The translations under genes and the position numbers were made by a program. Positions 1 to 12,900 of a stretch of DNA of 64,000 bases are shown here, piece after piece. Under the pieces are notes generated by a model. That model had not been told where the DNA came from and searched no databases. It worked only from the letters and a program-made list of their open reading frames with translations. Numbering within the stretch: position 1 is the first letter of the stretch; each line of letters opens with the position of its first letter. Source of the DNA: Mycogone perniciosa (Eukaryota > Ascomycota > Sordariomycetes > Hypocreales > Hypocreaceae); the NCBI GenBank assembly GCA_025331125.1, contig JAOALB010000009.1, positions 1 to 64,000 on the forward strand, in the 5' to 3' direction.

Positions 1-4
1 TTGC

Positions 5-36
<32 letters not shown>

Positions 37-104
37 TTGTTGTTGTTGCTGTTGTTGCTGTTGTTGTTGTTGCTGTTGTTGTTGTTGTTGTTGTTGTTGT
101 TGCT
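1..104 (-). repeat. CAG/CAA polyglutamine-coding trinucleotide tract
   Basis: About 35 consecutive Gln codons (CAG mixed with CAA) on the minus strand, written as a TTG/CTG run on the plus strand. The tract continues past base 1, so its full length is unknown. The mixed codons break up the pure CAG repeat. Confidence 0.97.
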
Positions 105-1431
105 GATGCATCATCCTCTGCTTCTGCTGGGCCATCCACACCTCTTCGAACTTGTGCAAATTGCGCTCATAAATATGTTTCAGTGTTGGAGGTACAGATG
201 GAATTTGCGCGGGAAGACCAAGCGCTTGAGCAATATGGGCCCAGCCATTCGCGACTGTTACCGGTTTATATCCACCCTTAGACTGCACAGCTTGGAATAG
301 CATCATTAAATTGACTGGCCGGTCGCCAATCATGGGGTTGGGATCCAGCGGAAGTCCTTTCGCATTCATAAGGCCGGTCAAATTCTTCATGAATTGCTCC
401 GGGTTGATGCTCCCCGTAGGGCGGTGTTGGGGTCGCATAGGTCCTTGGGGCATCTGGCCGTTTGGCATGCCGGGCATCTGTTGCTTTGCCATCATCCCGC
501 GTCCCATATTCTGAACCTGCATCTGGGCCTGCATCTGCATGTTACCTTGGAGCTGCTGCTGTAGTCGTATTTGATATGCAGCCATCTTCTGTTGCTCCGA
601 CATTGGTTGACCCCGTTGCTGCTGCTGTGGTTGCTGCTGTGATTGAGGCTGCTGCTGTGATTGCTGTTGCATTTGCGGATACATGTTGCCTGGCATCTGA
701 CCCATGTGCTGTGGCATCTGGCCCATTTGTTGTGCCATCATCGCACCACCAGCCATCGCGTTCGAATTGGGTGAAGGGCGCGGGTTTGATGGTGATGGCG
801 CAAACCCGGGATTGTAACCTTGAGGTACATTTTGCATGTACGGGTTCGGCTGAGGTGTACCATGCTCCGATGGAATTGGTGAGGCCTGGGGAGCGAACTG
901 TTGCGTGTTTGGGGAGAACGGATGCGGCGACGCCGTCGCTACTCTTTGGGGGACGCTTCCAGGTCGCATCTGGTTCCCCATGATGGGGGATGGGCTCGCG
1001 TTCGCTGAGCCGTTGGGTTGTAGATGGGAAAACTGTGCCGAGTTTTGCTGTGGCATGGCGCCGCCAGGCTGGAAGCCTGGAAAGCTTTGTTGTTGTGGCG
1101 TTTCGGAGCGCGACGTTGGGAGCATAGCCGGATTCTGTCTCGGAGAGCCGGCGATGCTGTCCTCGCGAGGCCGCGGTCGTTTTGATGGAATAACAGGATT
1201 TGTCTGGTAGACGGGATTCTGGTAGTTGGTCGGTGATGCGAGGCGCATCGGGCCGTTCTGCATGCCAGCCATCTGCTGCTGATTAGGGAACTGGGCCGCC
1301 GGATTAAACTGGCCCGGGTTGGCCATGAAGGCAGAGGGGTCCATCATTGTCCCGGCAGCGTTTGGGTCGTTGATGTGTGGGAAGCCGTTGCCATTGTGGT
1401 TGGAGACGGCGTCATTCATCCAGGCGCTCAT
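1..1431 (-). CDS. SWI1: SWI/SNF chromatin-remodelling subunit Swi1 (ARID protein), N-terminal part
   Basis: Partial gene: the start codon is at 1431 and the frame is open to base 1, giving 477 residues with the C-terminus outside the window. Swi1 is the ARID-bearing DNA-binding subunit of the nuclear SWI/SNF remodeller. The first ~335 residues are low complexity, rich in Gln, Met, Pro, Asn and Ser, as in fungal Swi1. An ARID domain follows at about residues 340-432: it begins near NPEQFMKNLTGLM, contains the core VNLMMLFQAVQSKGGY, and ends near NLHKFEEVW. After a short QKQRMMH stretch comes an uninterrupted polyglutamine run of about 35 residues that reaches the window edge. No intron is needed in the visible part. 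The start gives the peptide MSAWMNDAV and is the first in-frame ATG. The ARID plus Gln-rich composition is seen directly; the Swi1 name rests on family knowledge. Confidence 0.88.
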
Positions 1432-4400
1432 GGCTATGGGCTGTGCGCAACGACGTTAGCAATCAGCAGGCACTTCGGCCAAAAGCCCATTGATGGGCGA
1501 TGGATGGAGACGGGGCGGCACGGTGGGTGGTTTGATAGACGAGAGCGTCAATCGCGAAACGCGGTTTGGTGTGTGTCTGGTTTCGGGGGGGGAAATGGGA
1601 GAACGGGGAGGTAAGCAGCGCTGGTAGGCTGTTGGGCCACCTGCCTGTGTGCTCGCAGGCGCAGCGCACACGGAGAGGAGTCCCAAAGGGGGAATAGACC
1701 AGAGGTACCTCGCCAGACAGTGACAAATGCTAGGAAAAGGACGTACCTTGTGCGCAGTAGCGTGTTAAACACGGGGCGAATTGCTAATAACAAAGGTACC
1801 TTGCTTTCGCAGGGGTTGCCGGGCGTTCAGATGTACCTCCCCAGTGCTGCCTCTGAAAGTACAGGCGCAGCGGCTGCAAGCTATGTTCTCTCAGTGGGTG
1901 CAGCGCAGCACGAGAGAGAAATTTTCATCCGTCAGCGCCACCTCAACACCCACGCAGCACCTCAGAATATCCACAGTCGGGAAAAGGTTTCGCCAGCTGT
2001 CAGAATGCAGAGACAGATAAGGTGGTAGTAACTTTATCGGTGGCCAGGGGGCGGCGCGCATGTGCAGAAGTGCAAGCGAAGCGATGGTCTTACCTAAGGA
2101 AGGAGGAAGGCGCGTCGAGGTGGATGACTGCAAGTCCAGCTGGCCCGGCTGGATTGGCAGGTTGGTTTCAGCCTCAGTGAAGGGCCTTTCCAGCGTACGC
2201 TAGCCGTTCTTAGACTAGCCTCTGTACTAGATCGGAAGGGCCATGTGGGGCATCGACCAATGATGGTGTGACGTTAGTGATATGATAACTGCTAGCGTCG
2301 GGGTATTAGTGCGTCACGTTGTGATAGCGCATTTTTGCTTAACAGATCCAAAGGATATGAATAACAAAATCCTATGGTCGTCAGAGACTTGGGTGTGTCC
2401 GCTCATCCATTTTCGAACATTCCACTCAGACGAAGCCACAGGACCAGACACGCCTGTGCGGACACCTGTTCGTTTCTTCCCTGAATAAATGATAAAAAAG
2501 AAAGAAAAATGCCAAGGAAATGGCTCATGAATGGTGCTTATTCGCAGTCGCCGGAAAGCCAATTGTCACAGCCGAAAACAAGCTCGCGTTGAGTGCAAGT
2601 TCAAAGTTGACTGTCGGCGATAAATCGCCGCATACGCACACACTCAACCGGTGTTCCTTTTCAAGCGATTGGATGGTTGCCGTCTCATCAGCGCGTGGTC
2701 CAGGAAACGGTCCGAAGAGTACTCCCCATTTCGCAAACGGGACTCCAAAAAGCAGCTCATGTATCAATGCTTGACCCAATATCAACCAACCCAAGCACAT
2801 TACCAACACCATATTCGAAAAATGGTATTGTGGGTAACATATGTTCAAAGAGCCAGCGGTCTAGTGAAGCCCAATCATCCACCCAAAAGATGGACCAGGT
2901 GAGCTTCACAACCGGATGATGCCGTGAATGACCAGATTTGATCAGTCTCCCGCTTCGAAATTGGTGGCGTCTTCGACAAAGGATAGACGATAATATGGAG
3001 TAGGTGCAAAAGCGGGTACTACTACTCCGTGCCAAGTGCCACCGATGGTTCCCTCGCCCTTGGGAACACTATTGGCATGCAAAAAAACTGCAGAGTCACA
3101 CCGGGGAAAGCTGGACCAGCCCATTTTGCCCGCACCTTTTCATTGCTCTCACAGCCGCGGCAGCATTGGGATTTCGGTGCTACTTCCCCCAAAGTCTGGT
3201 TTGTTTGGTTCCGGCTTGATAGCAATGCACTGCACGCTGACCAAACGGGGGTGCCAGAGCGGCCCCACCACAGCCACGAACCGGGCTTGTCCCTCATGCA
3301 GCTTGTTTGCTTGGACGCCTCACGCCCACCACCGCGTTGAGTTGAATCAGACACTTGGAAATTCGCCCGCAGCTGAAATCTCTCGAGCTTGGCAAATGAA
3401 AGATCCTTCTCGTACTGAGATGGCGTGGGCATGGCGCGGGTAAATTTCCTGCCCTTGCTGGGATGACCCGGATGGGATGAATCTCGGGGTTGTCGTGTCG
3501 CCTTGTGACGCCGTTTGATCACTGATGCCGCTGTCCAGTCTCCACAGGGTCAGCCACCCCTGTCACAACGCACGCTCGATGGCCAGAACAGTGCCGCTGG
3601 TCGATGGTTGAGTCTTTTCGACGGCCCCTCCGACGTGAGTAATTGTGCCATGGTGATGGTTTTTGCTGGAAGCACCTCATCGATGAAATTCCGTGATCAT
3701 TGTTCGTTTCGTAGGCTCAGGTGGTGAAGAATTCCGCGTATCTGTCATATCCATTGCGCTGGTCGTTCTGCCCACTAACACCAGTGATTCGTGGGGTCTG
3801 CGCTGCTTTCGTGAGGTACCTTGGTCGCCAGATACAGGCAATGGAAGTGAGCTCCTCAAAGATTCGAGCCACGCACGGCAACACGCAAAGAAAACAGCGT
3901 TACGGATGATAGAAAGAAGTTTGGGAAGAGGGGAAACGAGCATAGTGAAGGAAGAAAAATGGGAAGAAACGGGGAAGGGGGGAAGGAGAGGCCTAAAGCT
4001 ACGTACAGCGCCTGCCGACTGGCCTGCCTAAGTACCAATGGCCCTGACCTGGCCTTCTTCCAGTTACAGCCTGCAACCCAGCATAACACAGCGCACGCAG
4101 GCAGGCTCGTACATTTTGGACAGGTAATAACTAATGGCACACAAAAAACACATTCTCCGCCGCTAGCCTCATGGCTTCCTGCCACCAGCAACCACATCTG
4201 CTGCTATTCATCACAATGATCTGATCTGCTTCATTCTACCCTTTGCTTTGGCCTGCCTCAAAGCAATGACCCCAAAGCAGGCAAGCAAGCAGGAGCGAAA
4301 AATGGCCGGTTATTTTCGCTCATTTCTCCCCTGGGAATGTGTCCCCAGAAATCCTCACATCACTCTGGATGTCATCTCCACAGCCCATGCACTGCCCAAC

Positions 4401-7400
4401 GGAACACCACCAACCGCTTGGCACACCACTGCCCTGGAAAACAGAAACGGAAGACGAGTGAATGGCTTTCTTTTTCTCCCTTTGATGACTGGGTTGATTT
4501 GTATGTAGTATGTACGGAGTGTCTTGATGGAGTCGGTGTTTGTGGCGTTTGTGGGAGCCGTTCTACATACAGTTCGACCGCCCATCTTCCAGACAACGAG
4601 ACACGGGCACACACACTCTCCACCTCGAGCATTCTTGTGGTCCCTTTCTCGCAAATCTATCCGGCCCAGAACCCCCTCTTTCTTCACCGCGGCTTTTCGG
4701 GCTGGTTGGGCTGAAGTTTGTCGGTTTTATGTATTTCGACCTGGCTTCTACTACTCGTAAATAGCTGTCTGCCATATGTAGCTCGAGCCTGGCCCAACCG
4801 CGCTCCCGCCCTTCCATTTCTCACCATCCATCACATCATCACCCCACATTACATTGACGAGAGCTGCTTGATTGATAGACGGTGGCGAGTTTCATTTAGC
4901 ATCGTTACAGTGTTGTTGCGGTACTTTCCTTGCCTGCCCCTTGGTTGGCTGTGATCCGCGGGCAAAAGAAGGTGTTCTCGCAGGAGCCATCATAAATGAC
5001 GTGTTGCTCCGACCATAAAAAAGCGACCCAGAAGTGTTGCGAAACTGTGTCGTACATCAAAACATGGAAAGATGTTTTTCATCTGACACATCAAGACCAG
5101 AAGCAAAAGAAAAACCGCGACGGAACACTCCCATCGCCCTTCATCAGCCGAGATTGCCAGTGTGTTACCTGACGCATCCTCGGCAGTTCTCGTCTCGTTC
5201 ATTATGCCTGCATTTTACTCGTACGGTGTGGTGGAGCATGATTATCCCATCCCGGATCTATCTGATTCGCTTCTGTTCATGCTTTTCTCTTGTGCTCCAT
5301 GATTGCGCATGCGGCGGCTGTTCTGAAGAGCAAGCATCATCACTGTCGCCTCAGGTAATGCTGTCTCACCAAGCCAGCCATCCCGTATCCGCATCGATGC
5401 AGGGAGTGATTGATTGAGGGGTCCAAATCATATACTCGTCTGGTGAGTTTTGCCATCGGCAAGTACCTACTTCGTTCAAGCTTCACAATTCGCCCATGGT
5501 TGAATTGGTCAAGGATAGTGTATCCAATCGAAAAGCTCCCCACGTGCCCAACCTGGTGGAGTTTACTAGTATTCTCGCGCCGAGATGCAGCCCACGGTCA
5601 TCATTGCTTGAATAATCAAAATTGCTGTTGACGATATCCAGGCGCATGCAACAGAGTACTTCGTACATGCTGCACAGTTCGTGGCGTCTGTTACAGCCTC
5701 ACTGTCCGAACCCAACGCTATTACATATCATATCGAAGGGAACAAGATGAATTTACGACAATGATCAAAACGCGCTGTGGTGCCAAAACCGATCGATACC
5801 CCATCCAAGGTAGCGAAGCGTCGTCTTCCAATCAGTCAATACATGTGTCACGTATTAACCCGGGACCCGAAGCAAGCGTCCTTGGAAGAACTAATTAGGC
5901 CTATTAAGGGGCAAATAAGTGCTACGTTTCATAGGTACGGAGTACTCATCATGTTCAGGTATAAGCTATCGTCAGTAGTTTGTGACGACACAGGATAGCT
6001 TGAAAGCTAGGTATGGATTGCCGTAAGCACAATTTAAGTCGTAGGCACAACATCGACACACATGGCATCGAGCATCTTTCAGTAGTTGGAATTGCGTCGA
6101 GTTCCCCTCGGGTTATCCGGATGACAATATCCCTTCAAGTGGATTGCATTTTCCCTCATGATTTCTTCAACACGATATTTTTGCTATTTTTTTTAAAAAA
6201 AATACAGCTTCGCACTCTATCTTTGAGTACATCGCGAGACCCCGCGTGTATCGTATTAAAGTTACATACTAAGTCACCCCAACACACCGGGTTAATAAAC
6301 GTAGCTTTTTCGACTCCGTAAAGGTAAATCTTATAAAGCCATCGAATAAGGCCATTTTCGTACACTCGGCTCTCTCTGTATTGTGTCTTACACGAGGAGC
6401 TAATAAAGTGTATCAAATCGACCCTCCGTAAAGCCGCCAGTTCAGTATCCTTGTCCACGGTTCGCATTTCCATCCAGAACCTGGCGAGCGCGCTGAACCC
6501 CCGGTGAAGAGCCGGAAGCCAGATGATCCCCGATGTCTTGAATACAAGGGAGCGGGTATTCGTATGGGGGACGTCAATAGAGGCAAGGGCTCCTTTCGAT
6601 ATCTGTAATCTGTTCCCCTGGTATGGGAGGATTGCCAAAAATGCCAAGAACATACATGTATAGTATTAGTATTGCTAATCGAATCGAATCCGCTCTGAAA
6701 TAGGTACATAGGTGCTAGAACCCAACTACATTGGTATATATCACCGATCCAGATGGGAGGCCGATCAAGCCCTGAGCTGAGTTCTTTGTCTTGAGAAGTC
6801 GTGAATTTAGGACATCTTGGAAGTTTGGCGGTGTGCCCAGGCCGTCCAGCTCTCTCGTCAAAGCCAGGTGGCGAACGAAGATGATTTGGGTTGGAGTAAT
6901 TGGCTCTGTCAGCCATGGGTTAAGAATATCCTCAAAGTTAGAAGGGGTGCCTTCATTCGTAGGTCGTGCGATCACCCTGTCAAAGTCGGGAGGCGGGCGG
7001 ATGAGAACCCAGGTTGAGGGAGCTGGCCAACTTGGCCATGGACGAGAAGTTAGACCTTTTTCTGTGTGGGTTCATCAGGCTTGGGTGTTTTTTACATACG
7101 AAGTATATAGGCTGAAAATGACTTCCTCGCCTGAAATAAGCATGTACCTGTTACTATCTGCTGGTCCTGTCAAGGGGATGTGGATACAACGTGCCAGGTG
7201 TGGACTTGAGGTCTTTCTGCCGTTCCACATTGTATGGCTTGCTGGTGATGACAACACCTGTCGGCACTGCTGGTAGTTGAATGTCTTATTAGCGAGTTGG
7301 ATGTATTTGGTTTGTTGTACTGCAAGCTTGTTTCTGGACATATACGTCCAGGAAGACGCAGGCCGCTGAAGGATGTCTAATTATTTGGCGCGTCCGTTTG

Positions 7401-8250
7401 TTATTTTCTGCACATCCGGCCTCTAGGGCTTCCATAATATTGTAATAATTATAATTCAAAGTACCCCATGTGCTTAATTAAGGATGAAGGTTGCACGGTA
7501 GAGGCCGAAAGGTGACGGCTTGAGGTTTGTGAAAGGTGAGAGTGGCTCTTATGTATATGCAACATGATGTTGAGGTGGAGATGTATAACTAAAAATAGAA
7601 AATGTAGAAGCATTGATGGTGTTTCCTCTTTGATTACAAGTAGCCTAGGCGTCTTGTGATGAACTCGATTGAACCTCTTAACCGCTGCGTTTATCCGAAA
7701 CTCAAGTGTGCCACCCTTAGTGACTGTTTCTCAGGAGCATGCTTCTCCTATTGAAGCAACCACAATTACCCAAGTACCTATAATATGATCAACTTATTAT
7801 TATAGACCATGGCATGCTTGCTTTTATTTGGATCATTTCTCTTGCGTCAGATGCTATTATGGTAGAGCATCTCCAACGGTAGTCACTAATGGTCATTCAC
7901 CACATTAAGTACAAGACTGTTCTTATGGACTGATCTACAATTTAGTACCGAAACTTCATGTGATATGCCCTTTATTCACAAGGGCTAGGTTTCAATGTAA
8001 AGGGTGGAGCTTGGTGGTTTTGGTCATAAAATCTTCAACACCAATAGAGCCGCTGATCCCGCATTGACAAACCTCCATCCTTTACCACAAACACTCTCCT
8101 ATCGCATAAAATTGACATCCTTCACAATTCGACCCGCAACATGTATAAATAGAACTAATAAGCCAAGCCCACAGAGAGTCATACAAGATTCATGAAAAGT
8201 AGAATGAACCTAGGGATTTAGGGGTGTAGGGTAACAATTTGTTGGGCGGA
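1432..8250. other. 6.8-kb region without a confident gene
   Basis: This interval separates the starts/ends of Swi1 (minus) and Utp6 (minus). The left part (about 1432-5300) is of ordinary base composition, with pyrimidine and purine stretches (for example the A/G-rich block near 3945-3990) and probably includes the Swi1 promoter and leader. The part from about 5700 to 8240 is visibly AT-richer. Only short reading frames occur (up to about 167 codons). None shows a family motif or a credible splice structure. One TACGGAGTA copy lies at 5936-5944. Possible decayed sequences near 6715-7040 and 7862 are described under findings. Confidence 0.7.
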
Positions 8251-9505
8251 TCAAGCCCTCGTACCACCTAGTTTTCCCTTCGTATGCTCAAGCACAGCTC
8301 TAAGATCCTCATCCAGATCTTGCAACCCAAGATATGCGTCTATCCAGGCTATCGTCTTTAGCTCCAACATCGTCCTATCCGTAGTAACCTTCAAGTACGA
8401 TCCTAACCGCTCCAGAACAGTCCCCAGGTTTCGCGGGAAGTCCGCGGTGTAGGGTGATACACCCAAAATTGGCTGTCGGATGTGGCAGTTGAGGACAGAC
8501 GGGTGATATTTGTATTGCTCATCCAGCATATCCAGGACGTGCTGGGATATCCTTGACTGGACGGTGAGCTCCCTGAAAGATGCAAACATGACGAAGAACT
8601 TTTCTCCGACGTCGGGGCCGAAAAACGGTTGTTTTAGCGATATATCGAAGATAGCAATAGGGATAGCTCCATCCATGGCGGGGTTAGACTGAAGTTCTCG
8701 TGCAGCTTGGTGGTCAATAGTCCTGGCCTCCTCATTGGAGGGCTCCGGGAGGAGCAGACCGCCCTCTAGATCCTCATCATCGCTGTCCAACATGCGAAGC
8801 TCATCATCGTCGTTATCAGGACGGGGTAGAGCCGCAGGCTGTTTCGTCTTCGTCTGCTTCTCCTGCATCCTTTTCAGCCACTCCATCTCGCACTTTGCGT
8901 ACTCGACCCATAACGAGCAATCCTTCGTGCAGAACCGGCAGCCTCTCATGAAGTAACTCCTTGCAGCTGACATGTCTCCATTGCGCGCGGATCGCTTGCC
9001 TGCTACTATCCACATCTCTGGGTCCTTGGGCATCATTCGAAGAGCCTTGGCCATGGTCTTCCGCCAGCGTTTTGCCGCCTTGATGCTGGCCGTATATTTG
9101 AGGTACTCGCGCCACAACGCCCCACTTCCGGGATGTCTATTCACAGCTCTCTCGTAGATTGATAGCACTCGACCCTGGCCGGCGTGTGCAGAGTTGAGGT
9201 GGCGGATCTTGAGTCGCGTGCAGCGTTTGGAGCGGAGGGACTCGAGAGACTTCTCCCACTGGGCGTACGAGGACCATTCGGATGGGGTGTTTCCAGGTGA
9301 CAGAATCTTATGTTCGAAATCGTTTCGCTTTTTCACAATTGAACGGATTTCATCCTGGAATCTGGGGGTGAGCGATTGGTCAATCCGAATTGGCCGCTGG
9401 TCTTGCGAGACGAACCTTGGTGAATATTTCTTTATCTTCCCATTCTCGTAGTTGCGGTACCGACCGCTCGAGATAGAATCGTGCCTTTTCCGCAACTCCA
9501 GCCAT
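8251..9505 (-). CDS. UTP6: U3 snoRNP / SSU processome protein Utp6
   Basis: Utp6 is a component of the small-subunit processome that works with U3 snoRNA in nucleolar 18S pre-rRNA cleavage. The model has two exons: 9505-9416 (30 codons) and 9354-8251, with a 61-bp intron at 9355-9415 (donor GTTCGT, acceptor TTCCAG). It gives 397 residues; yeast Utp6 has 440. The first exon encodes MAGVAEKARFYLE and ends IFTK; the second opens DEIRSIVKKRNDFEHK, which together recreate the conserved Utp6 N-terminus. HAT-type half-TPR repeats occupy about residues 80-210 (for example RVLSIYERAVNRHPGSGALW). An acidic linker (DSDDEDLEGG) precedes a shorter C-terminal part. Reading exon 2 upstream without splicing gives an unrelated, longer N-terminus, which I reject. 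It shares a 461-bp upstream region with Cwh43. Confidence 0.92.
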
Positions 9506-9966
9506 GTTGACGGCCTTTTTCGTGGAGTAATTTTCCGATTCTTGGGACTAGCTGTCAGCAGCAACAGAAATTGAAGCTGATGTTCCAAGAAGTTTTCACG
9601 AGGCTGATGGGAAATTTTAGCGGGGCTTGGGGGTGGTGTGTTCCACAGGCGGCAGTGGGCCAGCCTTGTCCAGCTTGGGTTCGTTAGGCTCGCCTATGTA
9701 AAAAAAGTTCCAAACAAGGTCGGCGCCAGCCAGAGAGAGCTCGCGCCGACTGGGGTCTCCGAGACGTGTTCAAACCATCCACCAATTCCAATCCCTGTCT
9801 CTGTCTCCACACGGCGGCAGGGCGAATTGCTGACACGATCGCGAAAAGTACGAGGCACGAGCTGTTGGTTTCGTTTCCCCTCCGTTGATCTTCCATTGTT
9901 CGTTTTCTGCCTCGGATGCTTCGGCTGCTCTTTTAATCGCGTTCTTTTTGCCTTTCCTTTGTCGCA
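9506..9966. promoter_or_regulatory. Divergent promoter region between Utp6 and Cwh43
   Basis: A 461-bp gap between two start codons pointing away from each other, so it must hold both promoters and 5' leaders. It includes a pyrimidine-rich stretch before the Cwh43 start (about 9870-9965). I see no clear TATA box. Confidence 0.6.
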
Positions 9967-12900
9967 ATGGCGTCTAGATATAAGGACAAAGACAGCGGCG
10001 TTGTCCTCAGCTTCAATGGGCAGTGGGTGAGTTGGGCGCATACTGCCATAGCTTACAGTAAGTCAGATGGATTTGGGCCGAGGCTGCCTGTGCAAAATGC
10101 TGATGGATCTGTGAAGCGGCCTTCATCAGCGCATTAATTGTCGGCGTATCACTGCATTACCACAAGATCGTACAGAATGAATTCTATGGCTATCCCGACG
10201 AGTGGTTCCCGTCCGTCTCTGCGACGATTGGCGATCGATATCCAGAGCGGTCCTTCTTTATGATTTTCATTGCCATCACGTCAGGTACGGGCTTCAGGCA
10301 ATGGCCTTGGAAGGTGAAAGGAAATTGACCCGTCTGACTGGGATAGGACCTCGTTTTGCTCTCGTTGGTCTATGGTATCTCCTCACGAAAAAGCCTGGCT
10401 CGAAGCTCCCGGGCTTCGTCGCCGCTATGGGCTTCTTGCGTACCCTGACATGCGGTGGTTGGACCTACATCACTTCTACAGACGACCACGACTGGCACGA
10501 TATATTGATGATCTCGTACATCGTCGCGACTTTGCCCTGGACGATTGGCTGCATCGCATTGAGCCCACCAAACCCCACGGCGATCAAGTGGCGTAAGCGC
10601 CTGGCGGGGCTCTTCTTTGGCACCCTTGTGCCTCTGATTTACTTCTTCATTCAGCACAAGGTCCACCGTGTTGCGGGAGGTAGAATTTCCCCTGCCATCA
10701 AAACTTGTGGTCTTTGGTGTTGGAGCTGACATGAACATAGCTTACACCACTTACGCATTCTTTGAATGGTCATTGATTCTCTTCGACGTGGCTTTCGATG
10801 CCATCACAGCTCTAGATTTTGACACATTTGAGGTCATGGTGAAGGATGTCAAGGGAACGAGCAAGGGGTACGTTGAATGGCTTCCAAGATAGTGTCTTTC
10901 GCTTGTCCAGCCGTTTCCAATACAACTACTTTTTATGAAACCGTTTTCTAAGGCTCATTGGCAGTGAAAACCGTTCGTCAGTCCCATCTGCCGTTTTGGA
11001 AAAGGAGTGAGTGCATTCATCCTTGAGATTTGGGTGTGCGACTACTTACGAATTGATCAATTAGAAAGGAACAAGTCACCAGTGGCTTCTTTGCTCTCCG
11101 ATTTACTTCGACTGAAGCCCTGGACACTGTAGCCAACGTTTATCATGGAGTAAGTTCACTGACTGCCATATGATACATGTTCATATGTCCTAACAGCCCA
11201 AGTTTGTCTTCTGGTCCATTCTCACCAGTCTTGGTGTTGTTGTGTGGTGTAAGTCAGGCTTCACTCCCCCATTTTGGACTGATATTCTAACATGGTCAGA
11301 CTTCCCCCTCTGGCACATGGGCATTTCTGGCTTCGAAGCCTTTGTTATGGTCACGATTTCTCCTCTCCTTTTGGGCTTCGGCTTTTTCCGCTCTTTCGTC
11401 GTGAACAACCTCAGGTTGGTCCACCTTTTGTCACTTTCTGGTGTTGCTGCATATCTTGTGCTCGACCCCGTCTACCGTCTCATGGCAGTCGGGTTCGGTC
11501 TTGGGATGGCATGTCTCGGCTGGGTTGGCTCCCTATATGCCGATTCGGTTCACGAAGTGCGATTCGAGTCCAAATTGCTCGGCTGGATGATTGGCTTGAT
11601 CTTGTCGTCTGCCATGAAGTTTGCCTGGAAGACAAACAACCCCATTTGGCCAATTATGCATGCTGCGAATGGCGGATGGAACGGTACCGGCCTTGTACTT
11701 GGTGTTTTGGCTGCTCTTCGATTTACACGGAGGGCTCCTCTGACTAGCGGATCTTTGTCTGGCAACGAGGCACAACAGCAGGGCTCTAGCCTTCTTGCTG
11801 CTTGCGGCATTGGCGGTCTGTTTTTCGGTCTCCACTCTCTGCTTTCCGATACGAGTACTATGATTCTCTGGGTTTGGGAAGGATTCCCTGTCCGTGGTCC
11901 ATACTTCTCCACACATGGCTGGTTCACCATCGCTGCGATGTCTGTTGGAATCCTCCTGGGCATCAACAAGCCTGGTCTCGCTGGTAGCTGGTCACAATAT
12001 GCTGTGGGATTTATTTCTGCCATGGTTCTGACTTTCTACAGCCACTGGTTCGGCTACTATGGTGGTCTTGGCATAGCGACATATCTCATGGCTGTCTCCG
12101 TGCCTTTGATTTCCAACGCTGCAAAGAAGAAGCCAGCTGTGACATTTGGATTGGGATTCTTGATCTACAACTTTATGGTCTTGTTCCACGTCTGGGTTGT
12201 TGCTTACGCCTTTGTGCCCGGCGGACCACTTGTCCGTGAGCGTACGGATTGGGTTATGATCACCATGATGCTTTTGATCGGTGGTGGTGTCTATGCATTC
12301 AACGCATCTCAGCCAAGACGCCCCCCTGTCCGGCTCTCATCGCCTTCACAGCATAAGAAGTATTTCGGATTGTCTGCAATTATTGTCAATATCTTCTTTA
12401 TGTGTGCGGCTTTCATGCGTTTCCCAACCAACGACTACAAGCCGTATCATGCCGAAGACCGAGTTCTGACGGCGGGTATCTGGACGATTCATTTCTCACT
12501 GGACAACGACATGTGGTCATCCGAGTATCGCATGCGCGATCTGATTAAGGAAATGGAAGTGGATGTGATCGGTCTTCTCGAGTCGGATCTCCAGCGTATT
12601 ATCATGGGTAACCGTGACACGACGCAGTTCCTTGCTGAGGACCTTGGCATGTATGTTGACTATGGTCCTGGCCCAAACAAGCACACGTGGGGTGCCGCTC
12701 TTCTGTCCAAGTTCCCTATTGTGGAGTCCAAACACCACCTTCTTCCCAGCCCTGTCGGCGAACTGGCACCGGCCATTCACGCTACTCTGGATGTCTATGG
12801 CCAATTAGTGGATGTCTTCGTATTCCACTCAGGGCAGGAAGAAGATCCTGAAGATCGGCGTCTCCAGTCCGAGTACCTTTCTGAGCTGATGGGATCCACC

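Noticed and set aside
3022..3522. 166-codon minus-strand reading frame
   Set aside because: Low-complexity, basic and Cys/Trp-containing without any family motif; lies in the likely Swi1 upstream region and has no supporting splice structure.
6156..6916. Overlapping minus-strand frames of 165 and 167 codons
   Set aside because: AT-rich region, no domain and no codon pattern; overlapping in two frames, as expected by chance. Kept only as a possible relic.
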